From: Rhodanobacter sp. Soil772
GTDB lineage: Bacteria > Pseudomonadota > Gammaproteobacteria > Xanthomonadales > Rhodanobacteraceae
Assembly: GCF_001428385.1 (NCBI RefSeq)
Contig: NZ_LMSK01000002.1
Location: forward strand, 216,704 to 280,703
DNA length: 64,000 nucleotides
Direction of reading: 5' to 3'
Shown here: piece by piece, positions 54,021 through 63,934 of the stretch
Numbering within the stretch: position 1 is the first letter of the stretch
Layout: each line of letters starts with the position of its first letter
Program-made: the position numbers and the translations under genes
Notes under the pieces: model-generated
Database searches by the model: none
What the model was told of the DNA's origin: nothing
The model's input: only the letters and a program-made list of their open reading frames with translations

Positions 54021-55007
54021 ATGCAAATCGGTCCCTACCGTATCGACCCGCCGCTGGTGCTCGCCCCGATGGCGGGCGTCACCGACAAGCCGTTCCGCCT
54101 GCTGTGCAAGCGGCTCGGCGCGGGCCTGGCCGTGTCCGAGATGACCAGCGCCGACCCGACCCTGTGGCAGACGCGCAAGTCGCTGCGCCGGATGGACCAC
54201 GCCGGCGAGCCCGAACCGGTCAGCGTGCAGATCGCCGGCTACGACCCCTCGATGCTGGCCGAGGCGGCACGCTTCAACGTCGCCAACGGCGCGCAGCTCA
54301 TCGACATCAACATGGGCTGCCCGGCCAAGAAGGTGTGCAACGTGTGGTCGGGCTCGGCCCTGCTGCAGGACGAGCCGCTGGTGGCGCGCATCGTGAAAGC
54401 GGTGGTGGACGCCGTCGACGTGCCGGTGACGCTGAAGATCCGCACCGGCTGGAACCGCGACAACCGCAACGCGCTCAATATCGCCCGCATCGCCGAGGAT
54501 AGCGGCATCGCCGCGCTGGCCGTGCACGGCCGTACCCGCGCCGACAAATACGAAGGCGAGGCCGAGTACGCCACCATTGCTGCGGTGAAGGCCGCCGTGC
54601 GCATCCCGGTGCTGGCCAACGGCGACGTCTGCACGCCGCAGCAGGCGCAACACGTGCTCGCCGTCACCGGCGCCGACGCGGTGATGGTCGGCCGCGGCGC
54701 CCAGGGCCGGCCGTGGATCTTCCGCGAGATCGCGCATTACCTCGCCACCGGCGAACTATTGCCCGAGCCCGAACCGGCCGAAGTCGCCGCGATCCTGCTT
54801 GGTCACCTCGAACACCTGCACGCGTTCTACGGCGAACCGGCCGGCGTGCGCATCGCGCGCAAGCACCTGGGCTGGTACGCGAAGGACCGCCCCGAGAACG
54901 CCGCGTTCCGGCAAGTGGTCAACCGCGCCGAAACCGCCAGCGAACAGCTGCGCCTGACCCGCGACTACTTCGCCGCGCTGGCCAGCGGCGAGCGCCTGGC
55001 CGCCTGA
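54021..55007 (+). CDS. dusB: tRNA-dihydrouridine synthase B
   Basis: FMN enzyme reducing U17 in the tRNA D-loop. It has 328 aa. LVLAPMAGVTDKPFR is the FMN phosphate-side motif. INMGCPAKKV contains the catalytic Cys100, the same position as in E. coli DusB. VHGRTRADKY and VMVGRGAQGRPWIF follow. fis, which follows dusB in enterics, is absent here; metK comes next instead. Confidence 0.93.
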   Translation: MQIGPYRIDPPLVLAPMAGVTDKPFRLLCKRLGAGLAVSEMTSADPTLWQTRKSLRRMDHAGEPEPVSVQIAGYDPSMLAEAARFNVANGAQLIDINMGCPAKKVCNVWSGSALLQDEPLVARIVKAVVDAVDVPVTLKIRTGWNRDNRNALNIARIAEDSGIAALAVHGRTRADKYEGEAEYATIAAVKAAVRIPVLANGDVCTPQQAQHVLAVTGADAVMVGRGAQGRPWIFREIAHYLATGELLPEPEPAEVAAILLGHLEHLHAFYGEPAGVRIARKHLGWYAKDRPENAAFRQVVNRAETASEQLRLTRDYFAALASGERLAA

Positions 55008-55082
55008 TGCCGGCGAAAAACCGAACAGCCGTCCATACGGCTGAACGCGCGGCAACCCCCGGGCAAGCTGAACGACGACGGG

Positions 55083-55111
55083 CTGCAAAAGCGGAGGCGG
55101 GGATGTATCAT
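55083..55111 (+). promoter_or_regulatory. Possible metK promoter
   Basis: CTGCAA, a 17-bp spacer and TATCAT (55106-55111) precede metK by about 48 bp. A CAGCCG/CGGCTG hairpin lies upstream (55026-55043). No known SAM-riboswitch core was recognised in the leader. Confidence 0.3.
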
Positions 55112-55159
55112 GCCCGACTTCATTTATCTTTCTATCCGTACAAAGGGATATAAACCGCG

Positions 55160-56359
55160 ATGTCCAACTACCTGTTCACCTCCGAATCGGTCTCCGAAGG
55201 CCATCCGGACAAAGTCGCCGACCAGATCTCCGATGCCGTGCTCGACGCGATCATCGCGCAGGACCCGCGCGCCCGCGTCGCCTGCGAAACCATGGTCAAG
55301 ACCGGCGTGGCGATCGTCGCCGGCGAAATCACCACCAATGCGTGGATCGACTTGGAAGCACTGACCCGCAAGGTCATCGTGGACATCGGTTACGACTCCA
55401 GCGACGTCGGCTTCGACGGCGCCACCTGCGGCGTGATCAACCTGATCGGCAAGCAGTCGCCGGACATCAACCAGGGCGTGGACCGCAAGAAGCCGGAAGA
55501 ACAGGGCGCGGGCGACCAGGGCCTGATGTTCGGCTACGCCACCAACGAGACGAAGGACTTCATGCCGGCGGCGATCTACTACTCGCACCGCCTGGTCGAG
55601 CAGCAGGCGAAAGTCCGCAAGCGGAAGAACTCGCCGCTGCCGTGGCTGCGCCCGGACGCCAAGAGCCAAGTCACCCTGCGCTACGAGCACGGCGTGGCAA
55701 CGGCGATCGACGCCGTGGTGCTGTCGACCCAGCACGACCCGGACGTGAAGCAGAAAGACCTGATCGAAGCCGTGCGCGAGACCATCCTCAAGCCGGTGCT
55801 GCCGGCCAAGCTGCTGCACAAGGGCACCAAGTTCCACATCAACCCGACCGGCAAGTTCGTGATCGGCGGCCCGGTGGGCGACTGCGGCCTGACCGGCCGC
55901 AAGATCATCGTGGATACCTACGGCGGCTGGGCCCGTCACGGTGGCGGCGCGTTCTCGGGCAAGGATCCGTCCAAGGTCGACCGTTCGGCCGCCTACGCCG
56001 CGCGCTACGTGGCCAAGAACATCGTGGCCGCCGGCATCGCCGATCGCTGCGAAGTGCAGGTGAGCTACGCGATCGGCGTGGCGCACCCGACCTCGATCTC
56101 GGTCACCACGTTCGGCACCGGCAAGATCAGCGACGAGAAGATCGAGAAGCTGATCCGCAAGCACTTCGACCTGCGCCCGTACGGCATCCTGCAGATGCTC
56201 GACCTGATCCACCCGATGTACCAGCAGACCGCCAGCTACGGCCACTTCGGCCGCACCCCGCAACAGCTGAAAGACGCCAACGGCAAGGCCTTCACCGCGT
56301 TCTCGTGGGAAAAGACCGACCGCGCCGAGGCGCTGCGCAAGGATGCGAAGCTGAAGTAA
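55160..56359 (+). CDS. metK: S-adenosylmethionine synthetase
   Basis: Makes S-adenosylmethionine from methionine and ATP. It has 399 aa. [18 protein letters not shown] (His and Asp of the active site), [16 protein letters not shown] (signature 1) and [16 protein letters not shown] (signature 2) are intact. A strong intrinsic terminator follows. Together with ahcY about 6 kb downstream it covers both sides of the methylation cycle. Confidence 0.98.
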   Translation: MSNYLFTSESVSEGHPDKVADQISDAVLDAIIAQDPRARVACETMVKTGVAIVAGEITTNAWIDLEALTRKVIVDIGYDSSDVGFDGATCGVINLIGKQSPDINQGVDRKKPEEQGAGDQGLMFGYATNETKDFMPAAIYYSHRLVEQQAKVRKRKNSPLPWLRPDAKSQVTLRYEHGVATAIDAVVLSTQHDPDVKQKDLIEAVRETILKPVLPAKLLHKGTKFHINPTGKFVIGGPVGDCGLTGRKIIVDTYGGWARHGGGAFSGKDPSKVDRSAAYAARYVAKNIVAAGIADRCEVQVSYAIGVAHPTSISVTTFGTGKISDEKIEKLIRKHFDLRPYGILQMLDLIHPMYQQTASYGHFGRTPQQLKDANGKAFTAFSWEKTDRAEALRKDAKLK

Positions 56360-56383
56360 GCCGGCGTCACAACGCTGCAAGCG

Positions 56384-56417
56384 AAACGGGCCGCCTTGTG
56401 CGGCCCGTTTTGTTTTT
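56384..56417 (+). terminator. Intrinsic terminator after metK
   Basis: AAACGGGCCGC pairs with GCGGCCCGTTT around a CTTGT loop, followed by TGTTTTT. Confidence 0.92.
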
Positions 56418-56478
56418 CACCTGCCTTGCGAAGCGAACTCCAGAGGCAGCGATGCACGGGAAAACCTGCAGCACCAGC

Positions 56479-56484
56479 TACAAT
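56479..56484 (+). promoter_or_regulatory. Candidate -10 box (TACAAT) 6 bp before uup
   Basis: TACAAT ends 6 bp before the uup ATG. There is no Shine-Dalgarno between it and the start, suggesting leaderless transcription after the metK terminator. Confidence 0.45.
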
Positions 56485-56490
56485 GAGCAG

Positions 56491-58353
56491 ATGTCTCTAA
56501 TCCAATTGCAACGCGTCGACTTCAGCATCGGCGGCCCACTCCTGCTCGAACATGTCGATCTGTCGATCGAGGCGAACGAGCGGGTGTGCATCGTCGGCCG
56601 CAACGGCGAAGGCAAATCCACCCTGATGAAGCTGATCGCCGGCGAGCTGCACGCCGACGACGGCGAGGTGCGTGTCCAGAACGGCGTCGTGGTCGCGCGG
56701 ATGGCGCAGGAGGTGCCTCAGGGTACTGCCGGCAGCGTGTTCGACGTGGTCGCCGAAGGGCTGGGCGATCTCGGCCGGCTGCTGGCGCGCTACCACCATC
56801 TGCTGGCCGAGGGCGACTTCGATGCGCTCGGCGACGTGCAGCACCAGATCGAGGCGCAGCACGGCTGGGATCTGGATCGCCGCGTCAGCGATGTGCTGAC
56901 CCAGCTGGAACTGCCGGGCGACACCGACTTCGCCGCGCTGTCCGGCGGCATGAAGCGCCGCGTGCTGCTGGCGCAGGCGCTGGTGCGCAAGCCCGACGTG
57001 CTGCTGCTGGACGAACCGACCAACCATCTCGACATCGAGGCGATCGGCTGGCTGGAAACCTTCCTCAAGCAGTTCGCCGGCAGCATCCTGTTCGTCACCC
57101 ATGACCGCAGCTTCCTGCGCGCGCTGGCCACGCGCATCGTCGAGATCGACCGCGGCGCGCTCACCGACTGGCCCGGCGACTACGACAACTACCTGCGCCG
57201 GCGCGAGGAACGCCTGCACGCCGAAGCGCAGGCGAACGCGCTGTTCGACAAGAAGCTGGCGCAGGAGGAAGTGTGGATCCGCCAGGGCATCAAGGCCCGG
57301 CGCACTCGCAACGAAGGCCGCGTGCGCGCGCTGAAGGCGCTGCGCAACGAGCGCGCCGAGCGACGCAACCTGAGCGGCAACGTCAAGATGAATGCGGCGA
57401 ACGCGCAGGCCTCGGGCAAGAAGGTGATCGACCTGCAGCACGTGCACCAGGCCTATGACGGACGCGTGCTGATCGAGGATCTTTCCACCACGATCATGCG
57501 CGGCGACCGCATCGGCATCATCGGTCCCAACGGCGCCGGCAAGAGCACCCTGCTGAAGATCATGCTGGGCGAACTGACCCCGCTGCGCGGCACGGCCGAG
57601 CTGGGCACCGGCATCCAGATCGCCTACTTCGACCAGCACCGCCTGCAGCTCAACGACAAGCTCAACGCGCTGGACAATGTGGCCGAGGGCCGCGAGTTCA
57701 TCGAACTCAACGGCCAGCGCAAGCACATCATCGGCTACCTGCAGGACTTCCTGTTCTCGCCCGATCGCGCGCGCGCGCCGATCACTCGCCTGTCCGGCGG
57801 CGAGCGCAACCGCCTGCTGCTGGCCAAGCTGTTCGCGCAGCCGTCGAACCTGCTGGTGATGGACGAGCCGACCAACGATCTGGACGTCGAGACGCTGGAA
57901 CTGCTGGAAGAACTGCTGACCGATTATCAGGGCACCCTGCTACTGGTCTCGCACGATCGCGCCTTCCTCGACAACGTGGTGTCCAGCACCCTGGTGCTGG
58001 AGGGCGAAGGCCGGATCGGCGAATACGTGGGCGGCTATACGGACTGGCTGCGCCAGCGGCCCACCGCGCGCAGCACCCCTGCCACCGGCAAATCCGCCAC
58101 GCCGGCGCCGACACTCGCGGCGCCCGTTGCGGCTAAGCGCAAGCGCAGCTTCAAGGAACAGCACGAACTGGAACAGTTGCCCAAACGCATCGAGCAACTG
58201 GAAGGCGACATCGCCGCGCGCACCGCCGCGATGAACGAACCGGCCTTCTTCCAGCAGGACAGCGCCGCCATCGTCAAGGCGAACGAAGCGCTGGTGGCAC
58301 TGCAGGCCGAACTGGACGCGGCCTACGCGCGCTGGACGGAACTGGACGGCTGA
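56491..58353 (+). CDS. uup: ABC-F ATPase, Uup-like
   Basis: Cytoplasmic ribosome-associated ATPase of the ABC-F class, 620 aa, no membrane segments. The two ABC domains have Walker A GRNGEGKST and GPNGAGKST, signatures LSGGMKRR and LSGGERNR, and Walker B LLLDEPTNHLD and LVMDEPTNDLD. A Lys/Arg-rich linker (IKARRTRNEGRVRALKAL) joins them. The C-terminal coiled coil (from about 550, RSFKEQHELEQLPKRIEQLE) is the Uup hallmark and binds nucleic acid. A much longer open frame extends upstream through metK but is only a shadow. Confidence 0.92.
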   Translation: MSLIQLQRVDFSIGGPLLLEHVDLSIEANERVCIVGRNGEGKSTLMKLIAGELHADDGEVRVQNGVVVARMAQEVPQGTAGSVFDVVAEGLGDLGRLLARYHHLLAEGDFDALGDVQHQIEAQHGWDLDRRVSDVLTQLELPGDTDFAALSGGMKRRVLLAQALVRKPDVLLLDEPTNHLDIEAIGWLETFLKQFAGSILFVTHDRSFLRALATRIVEIDRGALTDWPGDYDNYLRRREERLHAEAQANALFDKKLAQEEVWIRQGIKARRTRNEGRVRALKALRNERAERRNLSGNVKMNAANAQASGKKVIDLQHVHQAYDGRVLIEDLSTTIMRGDRIGIIGPNGAGKSTLLKIMLGELTPLRGTAELGTGIQIAYFDQHRLQLNDKLNALDNVAEGREFIELNGQRKHIIGYLQDFLFSPDRARAPITRLSGGERNRLLLAKLFAQPSNLLVMDEPTNDLDVETLELLEELLTDYQGTLLLVSHDRAFLDNVVSSTLVLEGEGRIGEYVGGYTDWLRQRPTARSTPATGKSATPAPTLAAPVAAKRKRSFKEQHELEQLPKRIEQLEGDIAARTAAMNEPAFFQQDSAAIVKANEALVALQAELDAAYARWTELDG

Positions 58354-58416
58354 GCTTCGGCCGGCGCGGCGACGCAGCGGCGTATCATTCGCGGATTGCC
58401 TCTGCGGATGATCGCC

Positions 58417-59046
58417 ATGTACACGCTCTACTACGCCCCCGGCTCGGCCAACTTGCTGGTGCACCTGGCCCTGCTCGAAATCGGCGCGCCGCACACGTTG
58501 GAGCGGGTCGATCTGGACGCCGGCCAGCAACGCAGCGCGGCCTACCTGGCGCTGAATCCGAACGGCGTGGTGCCGACCCTGGTGATCGACGGCGTACCGC
58601 ACGGCGAGGCGGCGGCGCTGGCGATGCTGCTGGCCGAACGGCATCCCGAAGCCGCGCTGGCGCCCGCCATCGGCAGCGCACAGCGCGCCGATTACCTGCA
58701 ATGGATGCTGTACCTGGCCAACTCGCTGCAGCCGCTGTTCCGCCAGTGGTTCTATCCCGCTGATCACCTGCCCGGCGCCGGCGACGGCATCAAGGAAGCG
58801 GCACGCATCGGCATCGAGAAGTGCTGGTCGCACATCGATGCGCAGCTGGCCGCGCACGGCCCGCACATGCTGGGCGACACGTTCGGTGTGGTGGACTTGT
58901 ACGCGCTGATGCTGATGCGCTGGTCGCGCAACATGCCGCGCCCGGCGACGGCATGGCCGCAGCTGGCTGCGCTGGCCACGCGATTGAAGGCGCGCCCGTC
59001 GTGGAAGCGCGTGTGCGAGGCCGAAGGCCTGGTCGAGTGGGCCTGA
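58417..59046 (+). CDS. Glutathione S-transferase family protein
   Basis: 209 aa. The N-terminal thioredoxin-like domain starts MYTLYYAPGSANLLVHLAL and includes NPNGVVPTLVIDG with the family cis-Pro and a GEAAALAMLL segment. An all-helical C-terminal domain with DTFGVVDLYAL (the N-capping box region) follows. Ser near residue 9 could be the catalytic residue. The substrate is unknown. Upstream ATG 58408 and TTG 58396 are in frame, but the 58417 start best matches the fold. A TATCAT box lies at 58383-58388. Confidence 0.82.
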   Translation: MYTLYYAPGSANLLVHLALLEIGAPHTLERVDLDAGQQRSAAYLALNPNGVVPTLVIDGVPHGEAAALAMLLAERHPEAALAPAIGSAQRADYLQWMLYLANSLQPLFRQWFYPADHLPGAGDGIKEAARIGIEKCWSHIDAQLAAHGPHMLGDTFGVVDLYALMLMRWSRNMPRPATAWPQLAALATRLKARPSWKRVCEAEGLVEWA

Positions 59047-59050
59047 ACCC

Positions 59051-59323
59051 ATGAGCGACGCCAGCGCCGACGCCTGGGCCGTGTACCTGCTGGAGTGCGC
59101 CGACGGCCGCGTCTACACCGGCATCGCGCGCGACCCCGAACAGCGCTACGCGAAACACCTCGCCGGCAAAGGCGCCCGCTTCACCCGCTCCAACCCGCCA
59201 CGGCATCTGCTGGGCTGGGTCTGGGTCGTCGACCGCAGCGCGGCGCTGCGGCTGGAGATCGCCTGGAAGCGGCTGCCGCGCGATGAACGCATCGCCGCGC
59301 TGCACGAAAGCCTCAAGCCGTAG
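59051..59323 (+). CDS. GIY-YIG domain protein, YhbQ-like
   Basis: Small single-domain nuclease-like protein, 90 aa. VYLLECADGRVYTGIARDPEQRY holds the two-strand core: here YLL and YTG replace GIY and YIG, and the Arg (IARD) and H (AKHLAG) residues are kept. ARFTRSNPP and LEIAWKRLP match the UPF0213 family. The function is not established, possibly DNA repair. It begins 4 bp after the GST stop, so co-transcribed. Confidence 0.88.
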   Translation: MSDASADAWAVYLLECADGRVYTGIARDPEQRYAKHLAGKGARFTRSNPPRHLLGWVWVVDRSAALRLEIAWKRLPRDERIAALHESLKP

Positions 59324-59334
59324 GAGAGCCGCCG

Positions 59335-62040
59335 TCAGCCGGTATTCTGCAGGCCCTGCGAGACGCCATTGACGCAGGCGACCAGCGCCTGCAGCACGGC
59401 ATCGTCGTTGCGCTCGCCGGCGCGCCAGCGCTGCAGCAGGTCGACCTGCAGCAGGCTCATCGGATCGACATAGGGGTTGCGCAGGCGGATCGAGGCGGCC
59501 AGGCGTGGCTCTCCGCGCAGCAGGACGTCGCTGCCCTTCAGCTGCAGCAACCAATGGCGGGTGCGCGCGAACTCGGCGCGGATCAGGCCGAAGAATTCGT
59601 CGTGCAGCGGGCCGGACAGTTTCGAGAACGCCTCGGCGATGTCCAGGTCGCACTTGGCCAGCACCATCTCGACGTCGTCGAGCAGGTTGGTGAAGAACGG
59701 CCAGTCGCGCGCCATCTCCGCCAGCGTTTCTTCGCCGAACTGCTGCACGCCCTGCTCCAGCGCGCTGCCGAGGCCGTACCAGCCGGGCAGGATCGAGCGG
59801 CACTGGGTCCACGCGAACACCCACGGGATCGCGCGCAGGTCCTGCACCCCGCGCATGCTGCGGCGGCTGGCCGGACGCGAGCCCAAGGTCATCTGCTCGA
59901 TCACGTCGACCGGCGTAGCGCTGCGAAAGTAATCGACGAAGCCCGCGCGCTCGACGAAGTCGCGATAGCTGCGCCGGCTGGTCGTCGACAGCGTATCCAT
60001 CAGTTCGCGCCAGCGCGCCTCGCGCGGCTCGTCTTCGCGCGGACGCAGCGACGCGCGCAGTACCGCGCCCACGGTCTGCTCCAGGTTGCGCAGCGCCAGC
60101 GCGCGGATGCCGTACTTGCGATGGATCACCTCGCCCTGCTCGGTCACCCGCAGCACGCCAGCCACCGCGCCGCGCGGCGAGGACATCAGCGCCGGCGTGA
60201 TGCGTGCGCCGCCGCGGCTGGCCGAGCCGCCGCGGCCGTGGAAGAACGCGAGATGGATACCCGCCGCGTGCGCCACGTCCAGCAACTCCGCCTGCGCGCG
60301 CTGCAGGCCCCAGCGCGAGGCCAGCGTGCCGCCGTCCTTGCCGCTGTCGGAGTAGCCCAGCATCACCCACTGCTGGTCGTCACGCGCAGCCAGATGACGG
60401 CGATAGACCGGATCGTCGAGCAGCGCGCGCAAGGTGGCCGGCGCGTTCTTCAGGTCGTCGACGGTTTCGAACAGCGGGGCAATATTGAGCGGCACATGCT
60501 GCGCTTCGTCGACCAGCCCGCCGCGCCGCGCCAGCGCCAGCACCGCCAGCACGTCGGCGGCCGAGCGCGCCATGCTGATGATGTACAGGCCGGTGGCGTC
60601 GTGGCCGTGGCTCTGGCGACTGTCGCGCAAGGTGGTGAACACCGCCTGCAGCGACTCGGCATTCGCGTCGCTGCTGTGCGCAAACGCGGCTTCGCCGCTG
60701 GCGTAGGGGCGCAGCCGATCGGCGCGTGCGGCGCTATCACGAGTGGGCCAACCCGGATCGGCCAGCAAGGCCGCCAGCGCGTCGTCGTGCACGCGCGAAT
60801 CCTGCCGCACGTCCAGCCGCGCCAGATGGAAGCCGAAGCTGCGCACGCGGCACAGCAGGCGTTCCACCGCATAGGCGCCGGCGTGCACGCCGCGATGCTG
60901 GAACAGGCTGTCGGCGATCAGCTGCAGGTCGTCCAGCAATTCGACGCTGGACGGATAGCCGTCCGAAGATTCGTCATCGGTCAGCACCAGCCGTGCGCCG
61001 ACCAACTGCAGCAAGCAGCGGTACGGCATGTCAGCATGGCGCGGACGGATCTGCGCCGCGGCCGCGGGAAAACGTTCGCGATAGTCCGCCAGCCGCGCGC
61101 GCAACGCCGCCGACGCGGCGACCCGGCCCTCGGTCTGGCTGAGCTGGCGCGCCAGCGTGGCCACGTCCTCGCGATAGCGCTCCAGCACCAGCGCGCGCTG
61201 CGAATCGAGGCAGGCGGCGATGGTGTCGGCGCCGACGTTCGGGTTGCCGTCCATGTCGCCGCCGACCCAACTGGCGAAGCGCAGCAGTCGTGGCAGCTTG
61301 ATCGCCACGCCGTAGGTTGCCTGCAGCGCCTGCGCCATCGATTCGTACAGCGCCGGCACGATCCGGTACAGCGGGTTGGCCAGGTAGAAGTCGACGTGTT
61401 CGCGCTCGTCCTGCACGCTGGGCCGCACCGGCGAGGCCTCGGCGGTCTGCCAGCCGGCGGACAGCGCCATGTAGATGCGGTCGTCGTCCTCCTTGCGTTC
61501 CTGCGGCGTGCGCTGCGGGTCGAAGCCGTCGATCAGCGAGCGCACGATCGCCTGTTCCTTCTCCAGCAGCGAGCGGCGCACCGCCTCGGTCGGGTGCGCG
61601 GTGAACACCGGCTCGATCCACAGCCGGTCGAGCCAGCCGACCAGCTCGTCGGCGCCCACGCCTGCGGCCTTCAGCCGACCCAGCACGTCGAGCAGCGACT
61701 CCGGCTGCGGCGCGCTGCCCTCGCGCTGGTAGTCGCGGCGACGGCGGATGCGGTGCACCCGCTCGGCCGTGTTCACCGCCTGGAAATAGGTGGCGAACGC
61801 GCGCGCCAGCGCTTCGGCGTCGTGGGCGTCGAGACCGGCCAGCGAGGCGGCCAGGTCGTCCACCGTGGCGCCTTCGCGGCGCCGGCGGATCGCTGCGGTG
61901 CGCACCTGCTCGACCCGCTCGAAGAACGCCGTGCCGCCCTGCTCGGCCAGCATCCGCCCGACCATCGCGCCGAGTCGACTGACGTCTTCGCGCAGCGGGC
62001 CGTCGGGCGGCAGGAACTCGGGTTCGCGACTTGATTCCAT
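59335..62040 (-). CDS. ppc: Phosphoenolpyruvate carboxylase
   Basis: Carboxylates phosphoenolpyruvate to oxaloacetate, an anaplerotic reaction feeding the citric-acid cycle. It has 901 aa. Active-site motifs: [11 protein letters not shown] (His149), [10 protein letters not shown] and [12 protein letters not shown]. It ends in the conserved [11 protein letters not shown]. The ATG at 62040 has CGGAG upstream. It runs convergent with the GIY-YIG gene (11 bp between the stops) and divergent from the riboswitch-controlled ahcY. Confidence 0.97.
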   Translation of the reverse strand: MESSREPEFLPPDGPLREDVSRLGAMVGRMLAEQGGTAFFERVEQVRTAAIRRRREGATVDDLAASLAGLDAHDAEALARAFATYFQAVNTAERVHRIRRRRDYQREGSAPQPESLLDVLGRLKAAGVGADELVGWLDRLWIEPVFTAHPTEAVRRSLLEKEQAIVRSLIDGFDPQRTPQERKEDDDRIYMALSAGWQTAEASPVRPSVQDEREHVDFYLANPLYRIVPALYESMAQALQATYGVAIKLPRLLRFASWVGGDMDGNPNVGADTIAACLDSQRALVLERYREDVATLARQLSQTEGRVAASAALRARLADYRERFPAAAAQIRPRHADMPYRCLLQLVGARLVLTDDESSDGYPSSVELLDDLQLIADSLFQHRGVHAGAYAVERLLCRVRSFGFHLARLDVRQDSRVHDDALAALLADPGWPTRDSAARADRLRPYASGEAAFAHSSDANAESLQAVFTTLRDSRQSHGHDATGLYIISMARSAADVLAVLALARRGGLVDEAQHVPLNIAPLFETVDDLKNAPATLRALLDDPVYRRHLAARDDQQWVMLGYSDSGKDGGTLASRWGLQRAQAELLDVAHAAGIHLAFFHGRGGSASRGGARITPALMSSPRGAVAGVLRVTEQGEVIHRKYGIRALALRNLEQTVGAVLRASLRPREDEPREARWRELMDTLSTTSRRSYRDFVERAGFVDYFRSATPVDVIEQMTLGSRPASRRSMRGVQDLRAIPWVFAWTQCRSILPGWYGLGSALEQGVQQFGEETLAEMARDWPFFTNLLDDVEMVLAKCDLDIAEAFSKLSGPLHDEFFGLIRAEFARTRHWLLQLKGSDVLLRGEPRLAASIRLRNPYVDPMSLLQVDLLQRWRAGERNDDAVLQALVACVNGVSQGLQNTG

Positions 62041-62079
62041 GCGGGGCTCCGGGCGGGATGAACGGCCAGCCTAAACGAA

Positions 62080-62110
62080 TTGCAGCGTCGCCGGCTTCTG
62101 CCGTTACAAT
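62080..62110 (+). promoter_or_regulatory. ahcY promoter
   Basis: TTGCAG (62080-62085) and TACAAT (62105-62110), spaced 19 bp (18 if read TTACAA). The start would fall near 62117, about 13 bp before the SAH aptamer. Confidence 0.5.
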
Positions 62111-62128
62111 AACGGGCTTGTACTGCCC

Positions 62129-62252
62129 GCCGAGGGGCGCTGCGACCGTTTATTCGTGAATGCGGATCCATCCGCGACTGCCTGCATATCCCTGTGCAGA
62201 CTCCTCACGAAACCGGCCAGGCTCGGCGCGGCACGTTCCACAACGGCGCTCA
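62129..62252 (+). promoter_or_regulatory. S-adenosylhomocysteine (SAH) riboswitch
   Basis: The leader of ahcY matches the SAH riboswitch core. CCGAGGGGCGCTGCGACC (62130-62147) opens the P1/P2 region, GCCAGGCTCGG (about 62216-62226) closes P1, and AACGGCGCTC (62242-62251) can pair with GGGCGCTG to form the pseudoknot. The element is known to switch on ahcY when SAH accumulates. About 80 bp lie between the aptamer and the ATG. Confidence 0.9.
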
Positions 62253-62331
62253 GTACGCGAGTCCCTTCGCGGAAGACCGGCCATCCGTGGCCGGACTCCT
62301 CGAAAGAGCCTCGCATCAACTGGAGATATCC

Positions 62332-63771
62332 ATGAACGCCGCACTCAAAGAAAACACCCCCGACTACAAGATCCGCGACCTCTCGCTCGCCGACTGGGGC
62401 CGCAAGGAGCTGGACATCGCCGAGCACGAGATGCCGGGCCTGATGTCGATCCGCAAGAAGCACGCCGCCACGTTGCCGCTGAAGGGCGTGCGCGTGACCG
62501 GCTCGCTGCACATGACGATCCAGACCGCGGTGCTGATCGAGACGCTGAAGGACATCGGCGCCGACGTGCGCTGGGCCTCGTGCAACATCTTCTCGACCCA
62601 GGACCACGCCGCCGCCGCGATCGCCGCCACCGGCACGCCGGTGTTCGCGTGGAAGGGCGAGACGCTGGAAGAGTATTGGGACTGCACGCTGGATGCGCTG
62701 TCCTTCCCCGACGGCAAGGGCGGTTTCCTTGGGCCCCAACTGGTGGTCGACGACGGCGGCGACGTGACGCTGCTGATCCACAAGGGCTACGAGCTGGAGA
62801 ACGGTTCGAAGTGGGTCGACGAGAAGGCGTCCTCGCACGAGGAGCAGGTGATCAAGAACCTGCTCAAGCGCGTGCACGCGGAGCGTCCGGGTTACTGGCA
62901 CACCGTGGTCAAGGACTGGAAGGGCGTCTCCGAGGAGACCACCACCGGCGTGCATCGCTTGTACCAGCTGGCCGAGGCGAAGTCGCTGCTGATCCCCGCG
63001 ATCAACGTCAACGACTCGGTCACCAAGTCGAAGTTCGACAACCTGTACGGCTGCCGCGAATCGCTGGCTGACGGCCTCAAGCGCGCGATGGACGTGATGC
63101 TGGCCGGCAAGGTCGCCGTGGTGTGCGGCTACGGCGACGTCGGCAAGGGTTGCGCGCATTCGCTGCGTGCCTACGGTTCGCGCGTGGTGGTCACCGAGAT
63201 CGATCCGATCAACGCGCTGCAGGCGGCGATGGAAGGCTTCGAGGTCAACACCGTCGAATCGACCCTCGGCCGCGGCGACATCTACGTCACCACCACCGGC
63301 AACAAGGACGTGCTGACGCTGGATCACCTGAAGTCGATGAAGGACCAGGCGATCGTCTGCAACATCGGCCACTTCGACAACGAAATCCAGGTCGACGCGC
63401 TGAACGCGATGGCCGGCGTGGAGAAGATCAACATCAAGCCGCAGGTGGACAAGTACGTGTTCCCGGATGGCCGCGCGATCTTCCTGCTCGCCGAAGGCCG
63501 CCTGGTGAATCTCGGCTGCGCCACCGGTCACCCGAGCTTCGTGATGTCCAATTCGTTCTCCAACCAGACCCTGGCGCAGATCGACCTGTGGGCGAACAAG
63601 GACAAGTACGAGGCCAAGGTCTACATCCTGCCGAAGAAGCTCGACGAGGAAGTCGCGCGCCTGCATCTGGAGAAGATCGGCGTGAAGCTGACCACGCTCA
63701 GCGCCCCCCAGGCCGCGTACCTCGGCGTGCCGGTGGAAGGCCCGTACAAGCCGGATCACTACCGCTACTGA
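62332..63771 (+). CDS. ahcY: Adenosylhomocysteinase
   Basis: Hydrolyses SAH to adenosine and homocysteine, relieving product inhibition of methyltransferases. It has 479 aa. Landmarks are [16 protein letters not shown] and [14 protein letters not shown], then the NAD-binding [11 protein letters not shown], and the C-terminal [16 protein letters not shown] that reaches into the partner subunit. TGGAG lies before the ATG. The gene is controlled by the SAH riboswitch and followed by an intrinsic-type hairpin. Confidence 0.98.
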   Translation: MNAALKENTPDYKIRDLSLADWGRKELDIAEHEMPGLMSIRKKHAATLPLKGVRVTGSLHMTIQTAVLIETLKDIGADVRWASCNIFSTQDHAAAAIAATGTPVFAWKGETLEEYWDCTLDALSFPDGKGGFLGPQLVVDDGGDVTLLIHKGYELENGSKWVDEKASSHEEQVIKNLLKRVHAERPGYWHTVVKDWKGVSEETTTGVHRLYQLAEAKSLLIPAINVNDSVTKSKFDNLYGCRESLADGLKRAMDVMLAGKVAVVCGYGDVGKGCAHSLRAYGSRVVVTEIDPINALQAAMEGFEVNTVESTLGRGDIYVTTTGNKDVLTLDHLKSMKDQAIVCNIGHFDNEIQVDALNAMAGVEKINIKPQVDKYVFPDGRAIFLLAEGRLVNLGCATGHPSFVMSNSFSNQTLAQIDLWANKDKYEAKVYILPKKLDEEVARLHLEKIGVKLTTLSAPQAAYLGVPVEGPYKPDHYRY

Positions 63772-63798
63772 GCCGCTAGCGGATCATCGGTCGGTTGC

Positions 63799-63831
63799 AG
63801 CAGAACGGGCGCGCAAGGCGCCCGTTCTGCT
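63799..63831 (+). terminator. Hairpin terminator after ahcY
   Basis: A 14-bp perfect stem (AGCAGAACGGGCGC and complement) with a 5-base GCAAG loop, followed by a short non-T tail. Confidence 0.75.
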
Positions 63832-63934
63832 ATCGCCAGCTACCACCGGGCAGCGTGCACCGTGCGGCCTGCGCTGCGCCGGATCATACTTTCGTACCGA
63901 TCCAACACGATCGAACCCACGGGAGACGGCATCG

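Noticed and set aside
55008-55080. fis after dusB, as in enterics
   Set aside because: No ORF of suitable size; metK follows directly.
55008-55159. A SAM riboswitch before metK
   Set aside because: The leader has a small hairpin only; I could not match a SAM-I, SAM-II or SAM-IV core.
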